Below, piece after piece: positions 34,585 to 46,347 of a DNA stretch of 64,000 nucleotides. Source of the DNA: Metellina segmentata (lineage: Eukaryota; Arthropoda; Arachnida; Araneae; Tetragnathidae); contig OX375883.1 in assembly GCA_947359465.1 (NCBI GenBank), forward strand, positions 19,594,088 to 19,658,087, written 5' to 3'. The translations under genes were made by a program, and so were the position numbers. Within the stretch, counting starts at the first letter, position 1. The number at the start of each line of letters is the position of its first letter. The notes beneath the pieces were generated by a model. It was not told the origin of the DNA. It ran no database searches and worked only from the letters and a program-made list of their open reading frames with translations.

Positions 34585-34917
34585 TTTATTGTATTTGATT
34601 CCTAATATGACTGAATTTCTCAACATCATTGCAATGACACACAATTGGTAGAGAAGTATGTGATGATCTATCATTTGAAGATATTGATGTATCAGTCGGC
34701 AAAGCCCTAAGCAAAGGGATGTCCTCGAGCCTCCTAATCCCACAGTGATAATGAACAAAATGATCCTGTTTTAAATGCAGATTTAATAAAAGAATGTCTG
34801 GAGCTGACCATAAAATTGGGTAATCATTTTATCAAACATGATGACCCTAATGAGTAACGCGCTGGGAAGTTTCATTGGAACTGAAGTTGTTGGCAGCCTC
34901 TTACAAAGAATTATAGC
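34585..34917 (+). pseudogene. Tigger/CENP-B (DDE_1)-like transposase C-terminal tail, unit A copy
   Basis: Best read by comparison with the cleaner unit B copy (50,537-50,700 and 54,146-54,373). Frames here give VLNADLIKECLELTIKLGN and FIKHD, the helical tail before the usual C-terminal end of pogo/tigger transposases. Several frameshifts and stops break it. A mariner derivative then interrupts it at 34,918. The identification rests on general resemblance and is tentative. Confidence 0.4.
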
Positions 34918-34919
34918 TA

Positions 34920-35473
34920 CAGAGTTTTTCGAAACTCATGGGCAAATATTTAAGGGGTGATAGAAAACATTAAACAAGCAATTTGCGCCATACAATGCAT
35001 GGGCGGAGAGCAAGCGGTGAACTGTTAGACGGCGTTGTAATGGAAAGTATAAAGCCCAAGTTTTCTTACACATCGTCATTTCTACCATGGTTCTACCTAC
35101 AACTTGTGGCATCCGTACACTCCTGCCACACCCTGTATCATGCATGCCGGTGACAATGTATCCCATTTCACGCAGGCACCAATGCAATCGCTCGAACATT
35201 TTTCGGTTTGGCACGTGTCTTTCGGCTTCCAGAGCAAAGACCGTACATAAATGCATGTCTGCCTTTTCCTGATTACTCTATGTCGCCATGCCTTCTGAAA
35301 TCCACAGTAGAAATGACGATGTGTAAGAAAACTTGCGCTTTATGCCTTCCATTACAGTGACGTCTAGCAGTTCACTGCTTGCTCTCTGCCCATGCATTGC
35401 ATTGTGAAAATTGCTTGTTTAAATGTTTTCTATCGCCCCTTACATTTTTACCCATGAGTTTCGAAACACCCTG
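34920..35473 (-). mobile_element. Mariner-type deletion derivative (554 bp) in unit A
   Basis: Ends are inverted repeats of about 165 bases. The right end, read on the minus strand, starts CAGGGTGTTTCGAAACTCAT and the left starts CAGAGTTTTTCGAAACTCAT, flanked by TA on both sides. Unit B has the intact empty site at 54,295-54,305. The minus strand from about 35,290 encodes only the transposase N-terminus (EKADMHL...RHVPNRKMFERLHWCLRE...GCGRSVR). It resembles the N-terminal helix-turn-helix of the 40-kb element but is a different subfamily; the catalytic part is deleted. Confidence 0.85.
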
Positions 35474-35475
35474 TA

Positions 35476-37670
35476 TAACGGTCTAACCAAAAGCTGAACA
35501 CAATGATTAATAATAACTGAAAAAAAAATATTCGTAAAACTGGTGAAACATTCTCACAAGATGAGACTTGTGCTCATCCAAACAGAATTAGGTGTACATT
35601 AAGTTGACACGAAAAGGCGAGTTTGTGATCTCATTTGTATTGTACTGATGTGCTCTCTTTATATTTTCAGGTTCCTCATCTATCAGATGTCTACTTGGCC
35701 ATTTGGGAAAAATGTTTTTGTAATTTATATTATCAAAATGTGTTTCTGTGTGGTTTTGTTTTTATTTCTTGAGGCACATGTTATTGCGATCACAGTTATT
35801 GCAAATCAGTTAGACTTTCGAAAAATTAATAGTAAATGAGTTATTGCCAAAAAATTAAGTTGTTTTAAAACAACCTTTTTTTTTTTTTTACAAAAATAAA
35901 TAGCTCCTTTAATTAAAAAAAAATAATAAAGTTTTAAGGTAACATATTTAAGATTGGAAATACATAAATTTGTTTCTTTTTCAGTCTTCTATAGTTAATT
36001 ATATATACAAAAAAAATAAAGTTTGGTACTGCATGACTGAATTACTTGATATTTAAAGTTCATTGTATATTGAAATTGAATTAAAAATAAAAGATATTAT
36101 GTACTATTTGTTTCTTTGTTTTCTTGTATGATGATAGCCTGTTGTTATTCCGTAGGACATTAATTAAAAAATACCATATATAATGAATTGAGGTGCATAT
36201 AAACTGTAACTGTAACACTCATTTTTGTTTACCTTTGTGTGTTAGTATACAAAAATAACTTTCAATGTCAAATCATTCTGAAAATATTAAATATTGCTTA
36301 CAATTTGCATTAAAAGGTTTATATTTACATATTTAGTTCTGATTTTCATAATTTTTCAAGATTACCAATGCTGTCTATGATACACGCAAGTATTGGTAAC
36401 TTTGTAATTTTTCTGGATTGAACTGTTTTGGAATGTAATTTAAATTGAACTTTAGAACTGAACTAATTATACTTATTTATGGAATATAACAGATCAAGTG
36501 ACTGCATGCATAAAGAAATCATTTAGAGCTTGCATGAAAATCCAAATTTTTCCCATATTGTGTTTGGAAAAAGCCTACTTGTGCATAATGTCAACAGAGG
36601 TCCCTCAATTTTCAATAACACTATCTGTTTGTTTTTTTTGGGAACTTTCTAAAAATGTCAGTCAGACTTTTTCATATCTTGCTGAGTACAGTGTTTCAAA
36701 AATATTTTTTATACGTATTTGTTTTGAAGAAACATGATGCAAATCAAAGTATTTTTACAATTTTTTTTGAAGTATCCACCATAGATAATGCATTTTTATT
36801 AAATATTTTGCTGTGCTGAAGCTTCACACTCGTCTTTCTAAATAAATGACAATCAAATCTAGCAAAAGCTTTAGAGGAAAATGGTCTGAAGAAATTATGT
36901 GGTCGAAAGACTAAATTTGCAGTGCTGGCAGTCATTTGACCAATATCATATTTCATGAATGTCATTGAGTATGCAATAAAATTAGAAGTGTTTTATTTAA
37001 AAGTTATTCCAAAACAAAATGGATGTCCTATGTAAACATCTTGCACAACAACTGAAGAAATTGTAAACCAATTTTTAATTTGGTAAATATCTTAAGTCAA
37101 AACATTTTCTGTAGCTATACAATCTGATTCTTTGCAACTTCCCAGCCCTATTTTAGAAAAAATAACTTTTAATCTTATTCAGATGTATATTCTTGATTAA
37201 ATTAATGAAGAAGAAAAGCTTTAGTTGAAAATTTAGTTATTTTTTCGCTATTCTAAATAATTATTACACTATCGGGTAATGTTAATTAAATTTGTACTAT
37301 CATAATTTTCTAAACTATGAGTCAGCTAGACTTGTTTAAAGTAGACTTCTGTGAAATCTTCATACATGTAACTCACTCATAATATCTGTCCTGATCAGAA
37401 CATGAAAATTTTAGTGACAAAATAATTTTAAGTAGCTTTCTTGAAAAATAAATTAAACCTGCATCATTCTTCCAAGTTAATTAAAATCCATTTAAAGTAC
37501 TTGTAAGTGAAACATTGCCCAGATATGTATCCCATCTGTTTTCTTAGAAAATAACTTACAATTTTAAGATGGAGTAATTTTCATTAAAATCAAAGCTTAA
37601 TAACTCGGAACAGAATGCGACAGTTTTCCTCATTCTTTTTCCATTCATAACTACTAAGGTCATTGATATA
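35476..37670. other. Unit A internal non-coding
   Basis: Aligns with 54,300-56,240 of unit B. A SINE-tail-like GACATTAATTAAAAA occurs at 36,158, with its partner at 54,943. No gene. Confidence 0.55.
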
Positions 37671-37672
37671 AC

Positions 37673-37990
37673 AGGTGCCGCGGTAGCCCGGTTCGAAGAG
37701 CAACTGACTTGCACCCAGAGGGTTGGGAGTTAGAATCCAGCCCAAGACCATTGTGTAGTAAGACGGCTCGTGAATGTTGAATCTGTTGTCCTTATGTTGG
37801 AGAGGAGTGCCAGCTCAAGTGTTGCTTTGTTATTTGACCATGATTCAAAATTGTGTGGTGTCTTAAATCTTTACCTTTGGGGTTGATCCTGGACCGTCAC
37901 AAATAGCCCATTGTGTTGCTCCAGTACAACATTAATTAAAAATATCATCACCAATAGCCTGTTGCTCTAGTGGGACGTTAATTAAAAATA
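37673..37990 (+). repeat. tRNA-derived SINE, unit A copy
   Basis: Head GTGCCGCGGTAGCCCGGTTC with the B-box-like GAGTTAGAATCC at 37,728. The body contains GAGTGCCAGCTCAAGTGTTG, and tails end GGACGTTAATTAAAAATA. A second copy in unit B (56,240-56,560) keeps a better B box (GTGTCGAATCC), so the SINE predates the A/B duplication. Confidence 0.75.
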
Positions 37991-39639
37991 ATATTAGATG
38001 TACCACATTTAATTAAAATCTTGGAGTTCCTAGACTAATCAGTAGCATGGTATGACTCGTCAAAGTCTTGTGAATAAATTATTGCACACTTATAAATGAT
38101 TAATATTGTCATAAAACTATTACTTTTCTTCTTTTCATAATAAGAAAAATTACATCAGCGAGATATCTTACCTCATAGCAGTGAAAAATGATGTATTTAA
38201 TCATTGTGTATTTTTTGGCATACAGAACTGGCACCTGATATAACTTGAAAAAATACTTCATTTTGTACCATGAATAAAATCTCAAATTTTCTCATCTCAT
38301 GGCAAACATAAGATAAATAACTATTTTGTTTTTGTGAAAGTAGTGAGACAGTTGGAAACCAATGCAGTTTTGGTACTTTAAAGAAAAAACTACAAGAGAT
38401 TAATGGGTTCTAAACTAGCACTAATATCATGAATTGGGATGAGTAACCATTTGCTAGCTAAAAGCAATTCCTACTTCCCAATTTTCATTCTACCCAAGTC
38501 ATGACAAACATTGATCTTCACATACAAACACCATCAATTTAGGAATTTCATCATAGACCTATTTATCATCCCAATACTTCTCTTTCCCTTACTCTAGAAA
38601 ATCAACCACTGTAATAACACTAAAAATTAGTGGTTCAGATTCCATTTACTTTGGTTGTTCCTCTACTCTTTATAAACTTGAAAAATATCATTTTCAGTCA
38701 CTTTTCCTAGCCATTAATAATTTTGATTGGAATGAAATGCAATTGAGGAAAAAACACATTTTACATTCTACTACTGTTTTACAAATCTGCCATTAAGCTT
38801 TCTGATGATTGGTATGGTCGAAAATGCTTTATCATTCTCAACTTCTAGGAGCTTTATTTCAATCATGCTGCTTGCATATCAACAAAAAGAGCAAATCCAA
38901 ACTAATGACTCCATACTCCCTTAATAAACAAACAATACTCCCTTAATTTATATCAAGCAAAACTAAAAAATCAAAGCTTATTTCAAAAATATATTAATTA
39001 ACTCAATTAATTATCAGATTGTTAATTCAGCGAAAAATTAACTCAAAATATTTTTAATTTGTACAAGTTTTACGAAATTAGATCGAAATATGAATTGCCT
39101 CAATTGAATTTGAAGAACACAACTAAAATATCAAATACAATGAGCGAAATTTTAAAACTTGTATGAAGATAAAAATTAATTTTAAACATTGGTTAAGGGG
39201 GTTGGCGAACAATAAAATATATGGCAGAACGCAATGTTATAAAAATCAAGTTTGCACCAAAATACAAAACAAAGGACGTGTAAAATGTTGCAAAATTATA
39301 AACCAAAGAATGCAAAATATTCGAATGATGGTGATGGAAAAATAAACTAAATGCCGCGAGATTAACTGGATTCCTTTAAGTAGCAAAACTACTTGTAATG
39401 AAACAAGGCAGAAAACACAGATGAAGATAATCTAAAACGGATCATGCATCAAAGTAAAATAATCGGGAAATATGTAAGAATATTGCATAGAGCCTAGTAA
39501 AGTAATGCAGAAAAATTCAAGTTATGAATAACGGAACCAAGATTCCGGACAGGAAGAATCCTAATGTTAAATTTATCCATGCCGAGATTTTCCCCATTTG
39601 CACGAATATCCCTTGGGACAGGAGGAATCCTAATGTTAA
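37991..39639. other. Unit A internal non-coding
   Basis: Aligns with 56,560-58,240 in unit B. Direct repeats of GGAATCCTAATGTTAAATTT lie near its right end (39,557 and 39,627). No gene. Confidence 0.55.
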
Positions 39640-39745
39640 ATTTACCCATAAAGTATTTTTCCCCTACCGCTGAAGAACTAAAAAACATATAAACATATAC
39701 GCCATCTAGCGGCAATTTCTGTAAGTTTTAACATTAGGATTCCTC
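39640..39745 (-). repeat. Unit A right inverted end
   Basis: Mirror image of 31,150-31,255. Directly next to it begins unit B's left end. Confidence 0.75.
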
Positions 39746-39822
39746 CTGTCCCCATCCTCTTGTGAAGAATAATCGTAACATTGAAACTTAAATCTATTGC
39801 CGATAGATAGCGTAAACTTATA

Positions 39823-41325
39823 CAGGGTGGTCCCGAATTCATGGTACAAACTTTAATGGTAGGTACAGGACATTGTAACAATGATTTATTGTATAGGAAT
39901 GTATAGTCGCAAGTGACGCGGTGAGGCGTAAACAGGGGAAATAAAAGGAAAGAGAAATGGAGTGATCGGTTGGTATCATTGCCGGTAGAGGGCAGTAGAT
40001 GTCTAGCCGCTGTTGAACATGATGCATCGCAGTAGGGAAAAGCGCCATTCACAATTGTGCTGCCGTAGACGATGGGTGACTTTACGTATGCAGAAAAAGC
40101 AGACATGCATTACATGTACGGCCGTGCAAATGGTAACGGCAGAGCTGCGTTACGAATGTATCGCGCGGAGTATCCTGATCGACGAATGCCGGATCATAGA
40201 ATTTTTCAACGGTTACATCGTCAACTTTGTGAAACAGGTGCGTTCGACGTCAACAGACATGGCGCTGGTCGAGTAAGAGCTGTACGCACTCCAAGGCTGG
40301 AAGAAAGCATCTTGAACATTGTGGCTGATAGACCCGAGTCAAGCACAAGAACTGTTGCGCGTGACGTAGGTGTGAGTCATCAGACTGTATGCAGAGTGTT
40401 AAACGAAAATCGCTTACACCCCTTCCATTTTCAGAAAGTACAAGCATTGAATCCGGCAGATTATCCTCGCCGCGTGAACTTCTGCCTGTGGGTGATGCAG
40501 CAATGTGCGTTGCAGCCGGATTTCGTAGATTATGTGCTATTTACAGATGAAGCGACATTTTCACGCGAGGGTGTCTTTAATGCGCACAATTCCCATGTGT
40601 GGGCAACCGATAATCCACATGCAACGCGTCGACATGCGTTTCAACAACGTTTCAGTATTAATGTGTGGGCTGGTATTGTGAACGACTTTTTGATTGGCCC
40701 ATACTTACTACCCACGCGGCTCACTGGCGGAAGCTATCTTATTTTTCTGAAAGAAGTGTTACCACAACTGCTGCATGATGTTCCGATCGCCATTCGTAAC
40801 CGCATGTGGTTTCAGCACGATGGGGCGCCAGCACACTTCAGCATTGATGTACGCAATTACCTGAATGCCACGTTTGGTACTCGATGGATTGGGCGTGGTG
40901 GACCAGTCCCTTGGCCACCCCGATCTCCCGATTTATCGAGCCTCGATTACTTTTTATGGGGACATCTAAAGCATCTTGTTTATGAGACTCCAGTTGACTC
41001 AGATGAGGATCTCGTCGCTCGCTTATCTGTAGCTGCTGCAGGTGTGCGTGAAATACCAGGCATCTTTGAACGTGTACGCCAATCGCTCCACCGACGCTGT
41101 CAAGCATGTATCGATACTGGTGGACGCAATTTTGAACAATTACTGTAAACATGACATTTGTCAACAACGCTTTCAATAAAATCTTTGTTTTTCCTTTCGG
41201 CCGTTATTTCCCCTGTTTTCGCCTCACCGCGTCACTTGCGACTATACATTCCTATACAATAAATCATTGTTACAATGTCCTGTACCTACCATTAAAGTTT
41301 GTACCATGAATTCGGGACCACCCTG
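39823..41325 (+). mobile_element. Intact mariner/Tc1-type transposon (1,503 bp)
   Basis: 122-base terminal inverted repeats (39,823-39,944 and 41,204-41,325) differ at one position. The ends read CAGGGTGGTCCCGAATTCAT, flanked by TA. The near-identical repeats plus an uninterrupted transposase ORF suggest a young, possibly still active copy. It sits in the left end of unit B. Confidence 0.95.
40072..41148 (+). CDS. Mariner/IS630-type transposase, 358 aa, intact
   Basis: The ATG at 40,072 follows the 5' repeat and gives a complete ORF. Residues 1-60 form a first helix-turn-helix region (TYAEKADMHYMYG, then P..RIFQRLHRQLCETG, a DUF4817-like block). Residues 80-120 form a second HTH (ARDVGVSHQTVCRVL) ahead of the catalytic core. 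The core has LFTDEATF (Asp159), WFQHDGAPAH (Asp250) and WPPRSPDLSSLDYFLWG (Asp287). The last two acids are separated by 36 residues, giving D,D(36)D rather than the mariner DD34D or Tc1 DD34E. The enzyme would excise and reinsert the element at TA. A possible AATAAA lies at about 41,175. Confidence 0.95.
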   Translation: MGDFTYAEKADMHYMYGRANGNGRAALRMYRAEYPDRRMPDHRIFQRLHRQLCETGAFDVNRHGAGRVRAVRTPRLEESILNIVADRPESSTRTVARDVGVSHQTVCRVLNENRLHPFHFQKVQALNPADYPRRVNFCLWVMQQCALQPDFVDYVLFTDEATFSREGVFNAHNSHVWATDNPHATRRHAFQQRFSINVWAGIVNDFLIGPYLLPTRLTGGSYLIFLKEVLPQLLHDVPIAIRNRMWFQHDGAPAHFSIDVRNYLNATFGTRWIGRGGPVPWPPRSPDLSSLDYFLWGHLKHLVYETPVDSDEDLVARLSVAAAGVREIPGIFERVRQSLHRRCQACIDTGGRNFEQLL

Positions 41326-41329
41326 TATA

Positions 41330-42617
41330 TATTTCTGTAGCGGTAGGGAATATTTTCTGCTGTTTGAAAAAATCTCTGTTCTAAAAGTTGAATGTCTTGT
41401 TTATGCTTGAAGAGCAAATGGATTTCAACGGAAAAGTCAATTTTTCTGGCTTATTCTTTTGAAAGATTATTATGTAACTAAAAGTAAATGCAATTTCCGA
41501 CTATTTTGAAACGTTAATTTTGATGTGTTGGAGAGATACAAGAAAAATTTGTTTTAGCTTTTAGTTTGAATTGTTTAATGCTATTGCGTTTAATTATATT
41601 TGGGAAGTGTAATTTTAGTAGAGGCAGTGAGAATGTTCGTTCTGTGATCAGTACTTTGTTTTTGATGCATATTTAGATACAATCTGTAGTATTTGAGATT
41701 ACATTATATGAAAGTCCACAAATTGAATACATCTGATTCTATTAAAATAGGCCATTTCCTTCGATTTATAGATTGTTGCAGGGTATGCCGATTTAAAATT
41801 AAGTGATTTTTTTGTTTTTAAAAAATCAGTTATTTAAATAAGAATTTTAAATTTCATCTTCCTTTTTGTGTAATATTTTTTAATAATATTGAAAATGAAT
41901 TAACTATGAAGAAGAGATGCTATTTTATTCAAGTTAGTTGTATATTTAAACATCATTCTCTTGAATCAATATATAACCTTTTTTCATAGGGATCATAGTT
42001 AAGCAACACCTCCAATGGGAAATTTTGAATCATTCTTCTTCATATGATGGGCGAAAATTCTCTAAATATTTTTACTCAAGCATTATACCTAGAAAAGTGC
42101 TGGGGCCAGTGCGAACTCATTAGTTTTTACAGAATGCTGGATCAAATTAGAAAGACATGCATTTTCGTCATCCCTGCAGCTATTTTTTGTGTGATTTCAT
42201 TTGTGCAAAATCTTTGTATTATTTTTGGATTCATCATATGCCTGTGCCAAAACCTTTGTATTATTAATTAACTGCATTATTAATTTTGCATAACTTCCAT
42301 ACACCGAGATGTGCTAAAAGCCATGGGTAAGCAGTATGCAAATTTACGTACAATGCAAACGCACATAGCATTACAAGGGTATAAAGAGTCAGATAATTAC
42401 TAGTGCTGCCTGTTGAACTCTTGAATGTCTACCTGCCAAGAATAAACCGAGTTTGAACGCATAGGCTTAACATTTCGGACATAGTTGAGCTCCACATTGT
42501 CAAGGGTGTATCGAGAGTACCTCATAGAAGGCATTACCCATCGCAAGTGCATTTGTGCTAACAGACAAACGACACTGTGTGAACTGGCTACCTCATTCAT
42601 GAGGGACACACTGCATA
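41330..42617. other. Unit B internal sequence between mariner and BEL
   Basis: Bases 41,330-41,790 align with unit A 31,229-33,110 minus its hAT insertion. ORF 42,400-42,609 (minus) and the plus frame at about 42,302-42,402 show no recognisable domain. Confidence 0.5.
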
Positions 42618-42622
42618 CTAAA

Positions 42623-43825
42623 TGTTGGATTTATACTCTACCCTGATTATTATCTTTGTTTTGATATATTTGTTAAGTTGCGAATGGCAACAGTCTAGTT
42701 TTTGTGATACACGCAGAGAAACAGACGCCTCAATCCCATGATAGTACTTTACGCAAGTCCAACTTGATTGGCTAATCGGATCACATGACCTAGATACGTA
42801 TGTCATCAAGGTTTATAGTTGTTGGCGATTTATCTCTTCCTTTCTGCTTTCTTCTTTTCTTTTCAGATCCATGGCTATGGGTGGGTAGAGGTGGGAGCCG
42901 AAAATTGTATCCTTTTATTACATTAATTAATAATAAAATAAGTTAGTGTTTTATGTATGCTTTTTGTTACATCAAAATGGTCCTAAGCCAGCGGTGGGTA
43001 CGACACCATCATCCTAAAGCAAAGGGGACGGCAGAGGGGCGGAAAAATATCAGCTGGTAGTGAGTTCAGGAGTGGTTCTTAGATTATTTATGTAAAATCA
43101 ACGGAAGCTTGGGAAAAATGAAAAGGGTATAAAAAATTGGGAAAAGTAAATTAGATTGAAAAGGAATTAAATTGGAATTTTTTTTAAAAAGTTTGGAGGA
43201 TCTAAAAATTTTTCCACCAGATGGCTTCGACCTCGGGAAGTCATCCTCCGCTGCCGACGCTAATCTCAAGGTGGGTGACTTTAGCCATTAGGCCATCGTT
43301 GCTTCATGAAAAGAAGCTCTTTAAAATATAAGTACCCTTAATATAAGTTGGCAAGAAATACTACTAACAACAACCATACAACATATATATATGAGGAGCA
43401 AATCAGAGTCAACTTGTCGGACACTTACGCTGTACGCTGAGGCGCTAGTGTATGTATTGTATTTCTACGAAACAACGCGCATATTCAAAATCAAATGGTT
43501 ACTGCAACAATCAGATTGGCAAGATATCCAAGTGAAGCCAAGCCCGTGAAATTAGCCAATCAAGTTGGACTTGCGTAAAGTACTATCATGGGATTGAGCC
43601 GTTTCTCGCAAAGAATGGCTTTTGAGTTGTTTTTAGAATTTTGCTAGAGAAAATTTTGTATTATTTACGCCATTAATGCTGCTGAGTGTTATTTTGTGAT
43701 TTAAAGCAGAGTGTACGTATGAGAATTGTAAATAAACTGTTTGAGTACTTGTGATATAAGACGTTTTTATGGAACAGTTTACTACACTCTGGATTACTGC
43801 TGATTCCGATATCCAAAACGGAACA
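42623..43825 (+). repeat. BEL/Pao 5' LTR, split by a MITE
   Basis: LTR sequence at 42,623-42,719 and 43,607-43,825 corresponds to the 308-bp 3' LTR. It starts TGTT and ends AACA. AATAAA-type signal at about 43,730. Confidence 0.93.
42720..43606 (-). mobile_element. MITE with tRNA-like head inside the BEL 5' LTR (887 bp)
   Basis: Inverted ends: CTCAATCCCATGATAGTACT at 42,730 and its mirror AGTACTATCATGGGATTGAG ending at about 43,599, extending to TAGCCAATCAAGTTGG (about 46 bases). Target duplication CGCAGAGA / CGCAAAGA (7 of 8). The minus strand at 43,221-43,295 has A-box (TGGCCTAATGGCTA) and B-box-like (GGTCGAAGCC) sequences. Absent from the 3' LTR, so it landed after the BEL insertion. A partial relative lies at 7,281-7,690. 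Confidence 0.9.
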
Positions 43826-43827
43826 TC

Positions 43828-43849
43828 TGGCGTCCGTGACAGGACTCGA
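43828..43849 (+). promoter_or_regulatory. BEL primer-binding site, complementary to a tRNA-Arg 3' end
   Basis: Two bases after the LTR, TGGCGTCCGTGACAGG and six more bases look complementary to the 3' end (CCA plus acceptor/T-arm) of an arthropod tRNA-Arg as I remember it, with one mismatch. This would prime minus-strand cDNA synthesis. Confidence 0.7.
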
Positions 43850-43922
43850 CTGCTGATTAATGAGTGAGTTTTTGTTTGTTTATCCTACTTTCTGAATTGT
43901 TTATACTATTTTCGGAATTGAT

Positions 43923-45217
43923 ATGGAAGCTGCAAAGAAAAGTAGAACTCTGGAGAGGCGACTGTTTAGTAAAGCATGTAATGAGTTTGATGCTGAAGAA
44001 GCAAACTTAGAAATTTCCGATAAAGTAATTAAACTGAGAGTTATTGAGGAAAAAACTACGCTAATGGTAAATTCTGAAGAAATTGTTAAGCAGTTTCTTT
44101 TTCTGAAGACGTTGAAGATGATGTAATAGAGAAAGAGATCTATGAATCAGAAAGTTATATAGACCGTTGGCGGTTTTTGCAGCTTAAGTTGAAACAACTT
44201 TCGCTTTCTGAAAGAGAAGACGTTGTTTCGAATTGTAGCGTTTCTCAGCAAAAAACATTATTACGTTACCCTAAAATACAGTTGCTTACATTTAAAGGAG
44301 ATTTAAGGAACTGGCTTAGATTTTGGGGTCAATTTGAGAAAGTCGATAAAGACCTTAATTAAGATTCGCATGATAAGTTTGCATACCTATCCCAATGTAT
44401 GGAGAAGGGAAGTGTTGCCGAAGATTTAGTTAAAAGTTTTCCACCCGGGGGAAACAGTTACGATAAAGCTATCGAACAATTAAAATTACGTTTTGGCAGA
44501 GAAGAATTACTTATACAAGTGTATGTTAGGGATCTTCTATCATTAGTTCTTCAAAAGCAGAATATGAGAAAATCTTTGAGAAATCTTTATGATTTATTAG
44601 AAACAAAGCTCCGTGCGCTTGAGATATTAGGAGTAACTAGAGATAAATATGCGGCGATGCTTTTCCCACTTGTTGAGTCTGCTTTACCTGAGGAAACGCT
44701 TCTAGCGTGGGAACGATATAGATCTACAAGTCGTAGATCACATGATGAGGAAGATCAAACTACTACAAAATTACAACAAAGACTGATCTCGATTCAATTC
44801 TTGATTTTCTTCAAGATGAAGTACAGGCAGAGGAGCGTATAATTTTAGCCTCACAAAATTTTGGAGTTGAAAAAAAACATAATTTTAAATTGTTCAAGGA
44901 GAAGAGGGCTGGAATCAATAAGCACAAATATGGGGACACTCGTCAAATAGCTAGTGCGGCTGGTCTTTTAACCTCTTCAAAGGAACAGAGACAGTGCATA
45001 TTTTGCCACAGTTTACATAATTCCACTGACTGTTTGAAGCTACGAAAAATGGAGATGAAAGATAGAGAGAATCTCGTAGAGAAATCAAGGTGCTGTTTTC
45101 TGTGCTTAAAACCGGGTCATCAAGTTCGTAAATGCTACTCAAGGGTAACTTGTTTGGGTTGTGGAAAAAGACATCATATTTTACTCTGTCATAACATAAA
45201 GCAACAAGCATTCTCAC
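43923..45217 (+). pseudogene. BEL/Pao gag
   Basis: ATG at 43,923 (MEAAKKSRTLERRL). A DUF1759-like capsid region is visible: LPKIQ-like LLTFKGDLRNWLRFWGQFE, then KFAYLSQC, EQLKLRFGRE, and WERYRSTS. Three zinc fingers of Pao type follow at about 44,997-45,190: CIFCHSLHNSTDC, CFLCLKPGHQVRKC and CLGCGKRHHILLC. Frameshifts near 44,098 and 44,775 and a stop at 44,360 break the frame. It would package the element RNA. Confidence 0.88.
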
Positions 45218-46347
45218 CTACCGGAAACGAAACTGCAGAGTTAGATAATGTTCCTAATGAGTATCAAGCACTTGCGAATGTCTCCAAAAGCCCTAGTGTT
45301 ATGTTACTAACATTAACGGTTTTAATCAGAGGTGATGGGAGAAAACGGAAGGCAAGAGCCATCATAGACTCTGCTTCGCAGTGCTCTTACATTTAAAAAA
45401 ATACTGCGAAAGAGATGAAATATAAAAGAGAAAGCTGAGAATATCTTCAACATTCTCTGTTCGGTGGAGAAAATACAGGAGTGTGTAAGCATGATGTGTT
45501 TACTTTATATTTGACAGGTTGCGATGGGTCTTATAACTGTCATTTCCAAGTATTGAGTCAACCTGTTATCTGTGAAAGCGTTCCACCGACAATGCCTGCG
45601 ATTCATTTAAAAGAGCTTATTGACTGTAGTATTCAAGTGAACGATGATTATAAAGATCCTATTGAAATTTTAATAGGAGCCGATGTAGCTGGAAAAATCA
45701 TTACCGGGGGTTACAAATCCTTACCTTGTGGTTTAACAGCAATGGAAACACGTTTAGGGTGGACTATTATGGGACGTACGCACCAGATTTCTTCAGAGGA
45801 AAATGAAATCTCTGTAGCTCATTCTATGCTTTCTACAACTAAGACAATAACAGAATTGTGGACTCTTGACACACTTGGCATTACCGATCCATCTGAGAAG
45901 AAAACTAAAGAAGACCTTCAGGAATCAGCCAGAGAGCATTTTCTTAACACAGTTCAGGTCAACAAAGACAATCGTTTTGTGGTACATTTACCTTGGCTTG
46001 ACGATCACCTTCCACTGCCTGATAATTTTAATTTGGCTTTAAAGAGACTGGAAGGTACTATGCGAAAGTTAAAAGAAGAACATTTGTATGACGATTATAA
46101 TCAAATATTTGAAGAATGGACAAGAGAAGGAATAATTGAAGAAGTTCCTAAGCATGAGATTCAATTGCCGTCTCATTATTTACCACACAGATATGTCGTG
46201 AAAGAAAATAGCACAACCAGAATCAGACCTGTGTTTGATGCTTCAGCGAAGCTGAGAGCTTCCCCAAGCTTGAATGACTGCCTGGAGAAAGGAATAAACC
46301 TTGTCGAGTTAATCCCCACTATATTAACACGTTTTCGGATGAACTAG
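45218..46347 (+). pseudogene. BEL/Pao aspartic protease (DUF1758/A17) and start of RT
   Basis: The protease begins with ARAIIDSASQCSYI (D-S-A active-site variant typical of Pao), followed by stops and frame noise at 45,396-45,480. The ORF from 45,481 has PAIHLKELIDCSIQV, IEILIGADVAGKII and TRLGWTIMGRT, conserved in Pao protease. Then come the pre-RT region (VVHLPWLDDHLPLPDNF, YLPHRYVVKE) and the RT start (RIRPVFDASAKL, SLNDCLEKGINL). A TAG at 46,345-46,347 interrupts RT at FRMN. Confidence 0.88.

Larger units (their letters stand above)
31143..39750 (+). repeat. Unit A: first copy of an approximately 7-kb duplicated unit with inverted ends
   Basis: Left end (31,150-31,255) contains AATTGCCGCTAGATGGCGTA then TTCTGCAGCGGTAGGG. 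The right end (39,640-39,745) is its reverse complement in the same order. Without the hAT-like insertion (31,501-32,848) and the mariner derivative (34,920-35,473), unit A is about 6.7 kb. Long stretches match unit B: 31,229-33,110 with 41,330-41,790; 33,870-34,740 with 49,781-50,700; 34,760-34,918 with 54,150-54,297; 35,476-39,745 with 54,300-58,425. The superfamily is unknown; the only coding trace is tigger-like. Confidence 0.75.

Noticed and set aside
42400..42609. 69-codon minus-strand ORF in unit B
   Set aside because: No domain and no counterpart in unit A.
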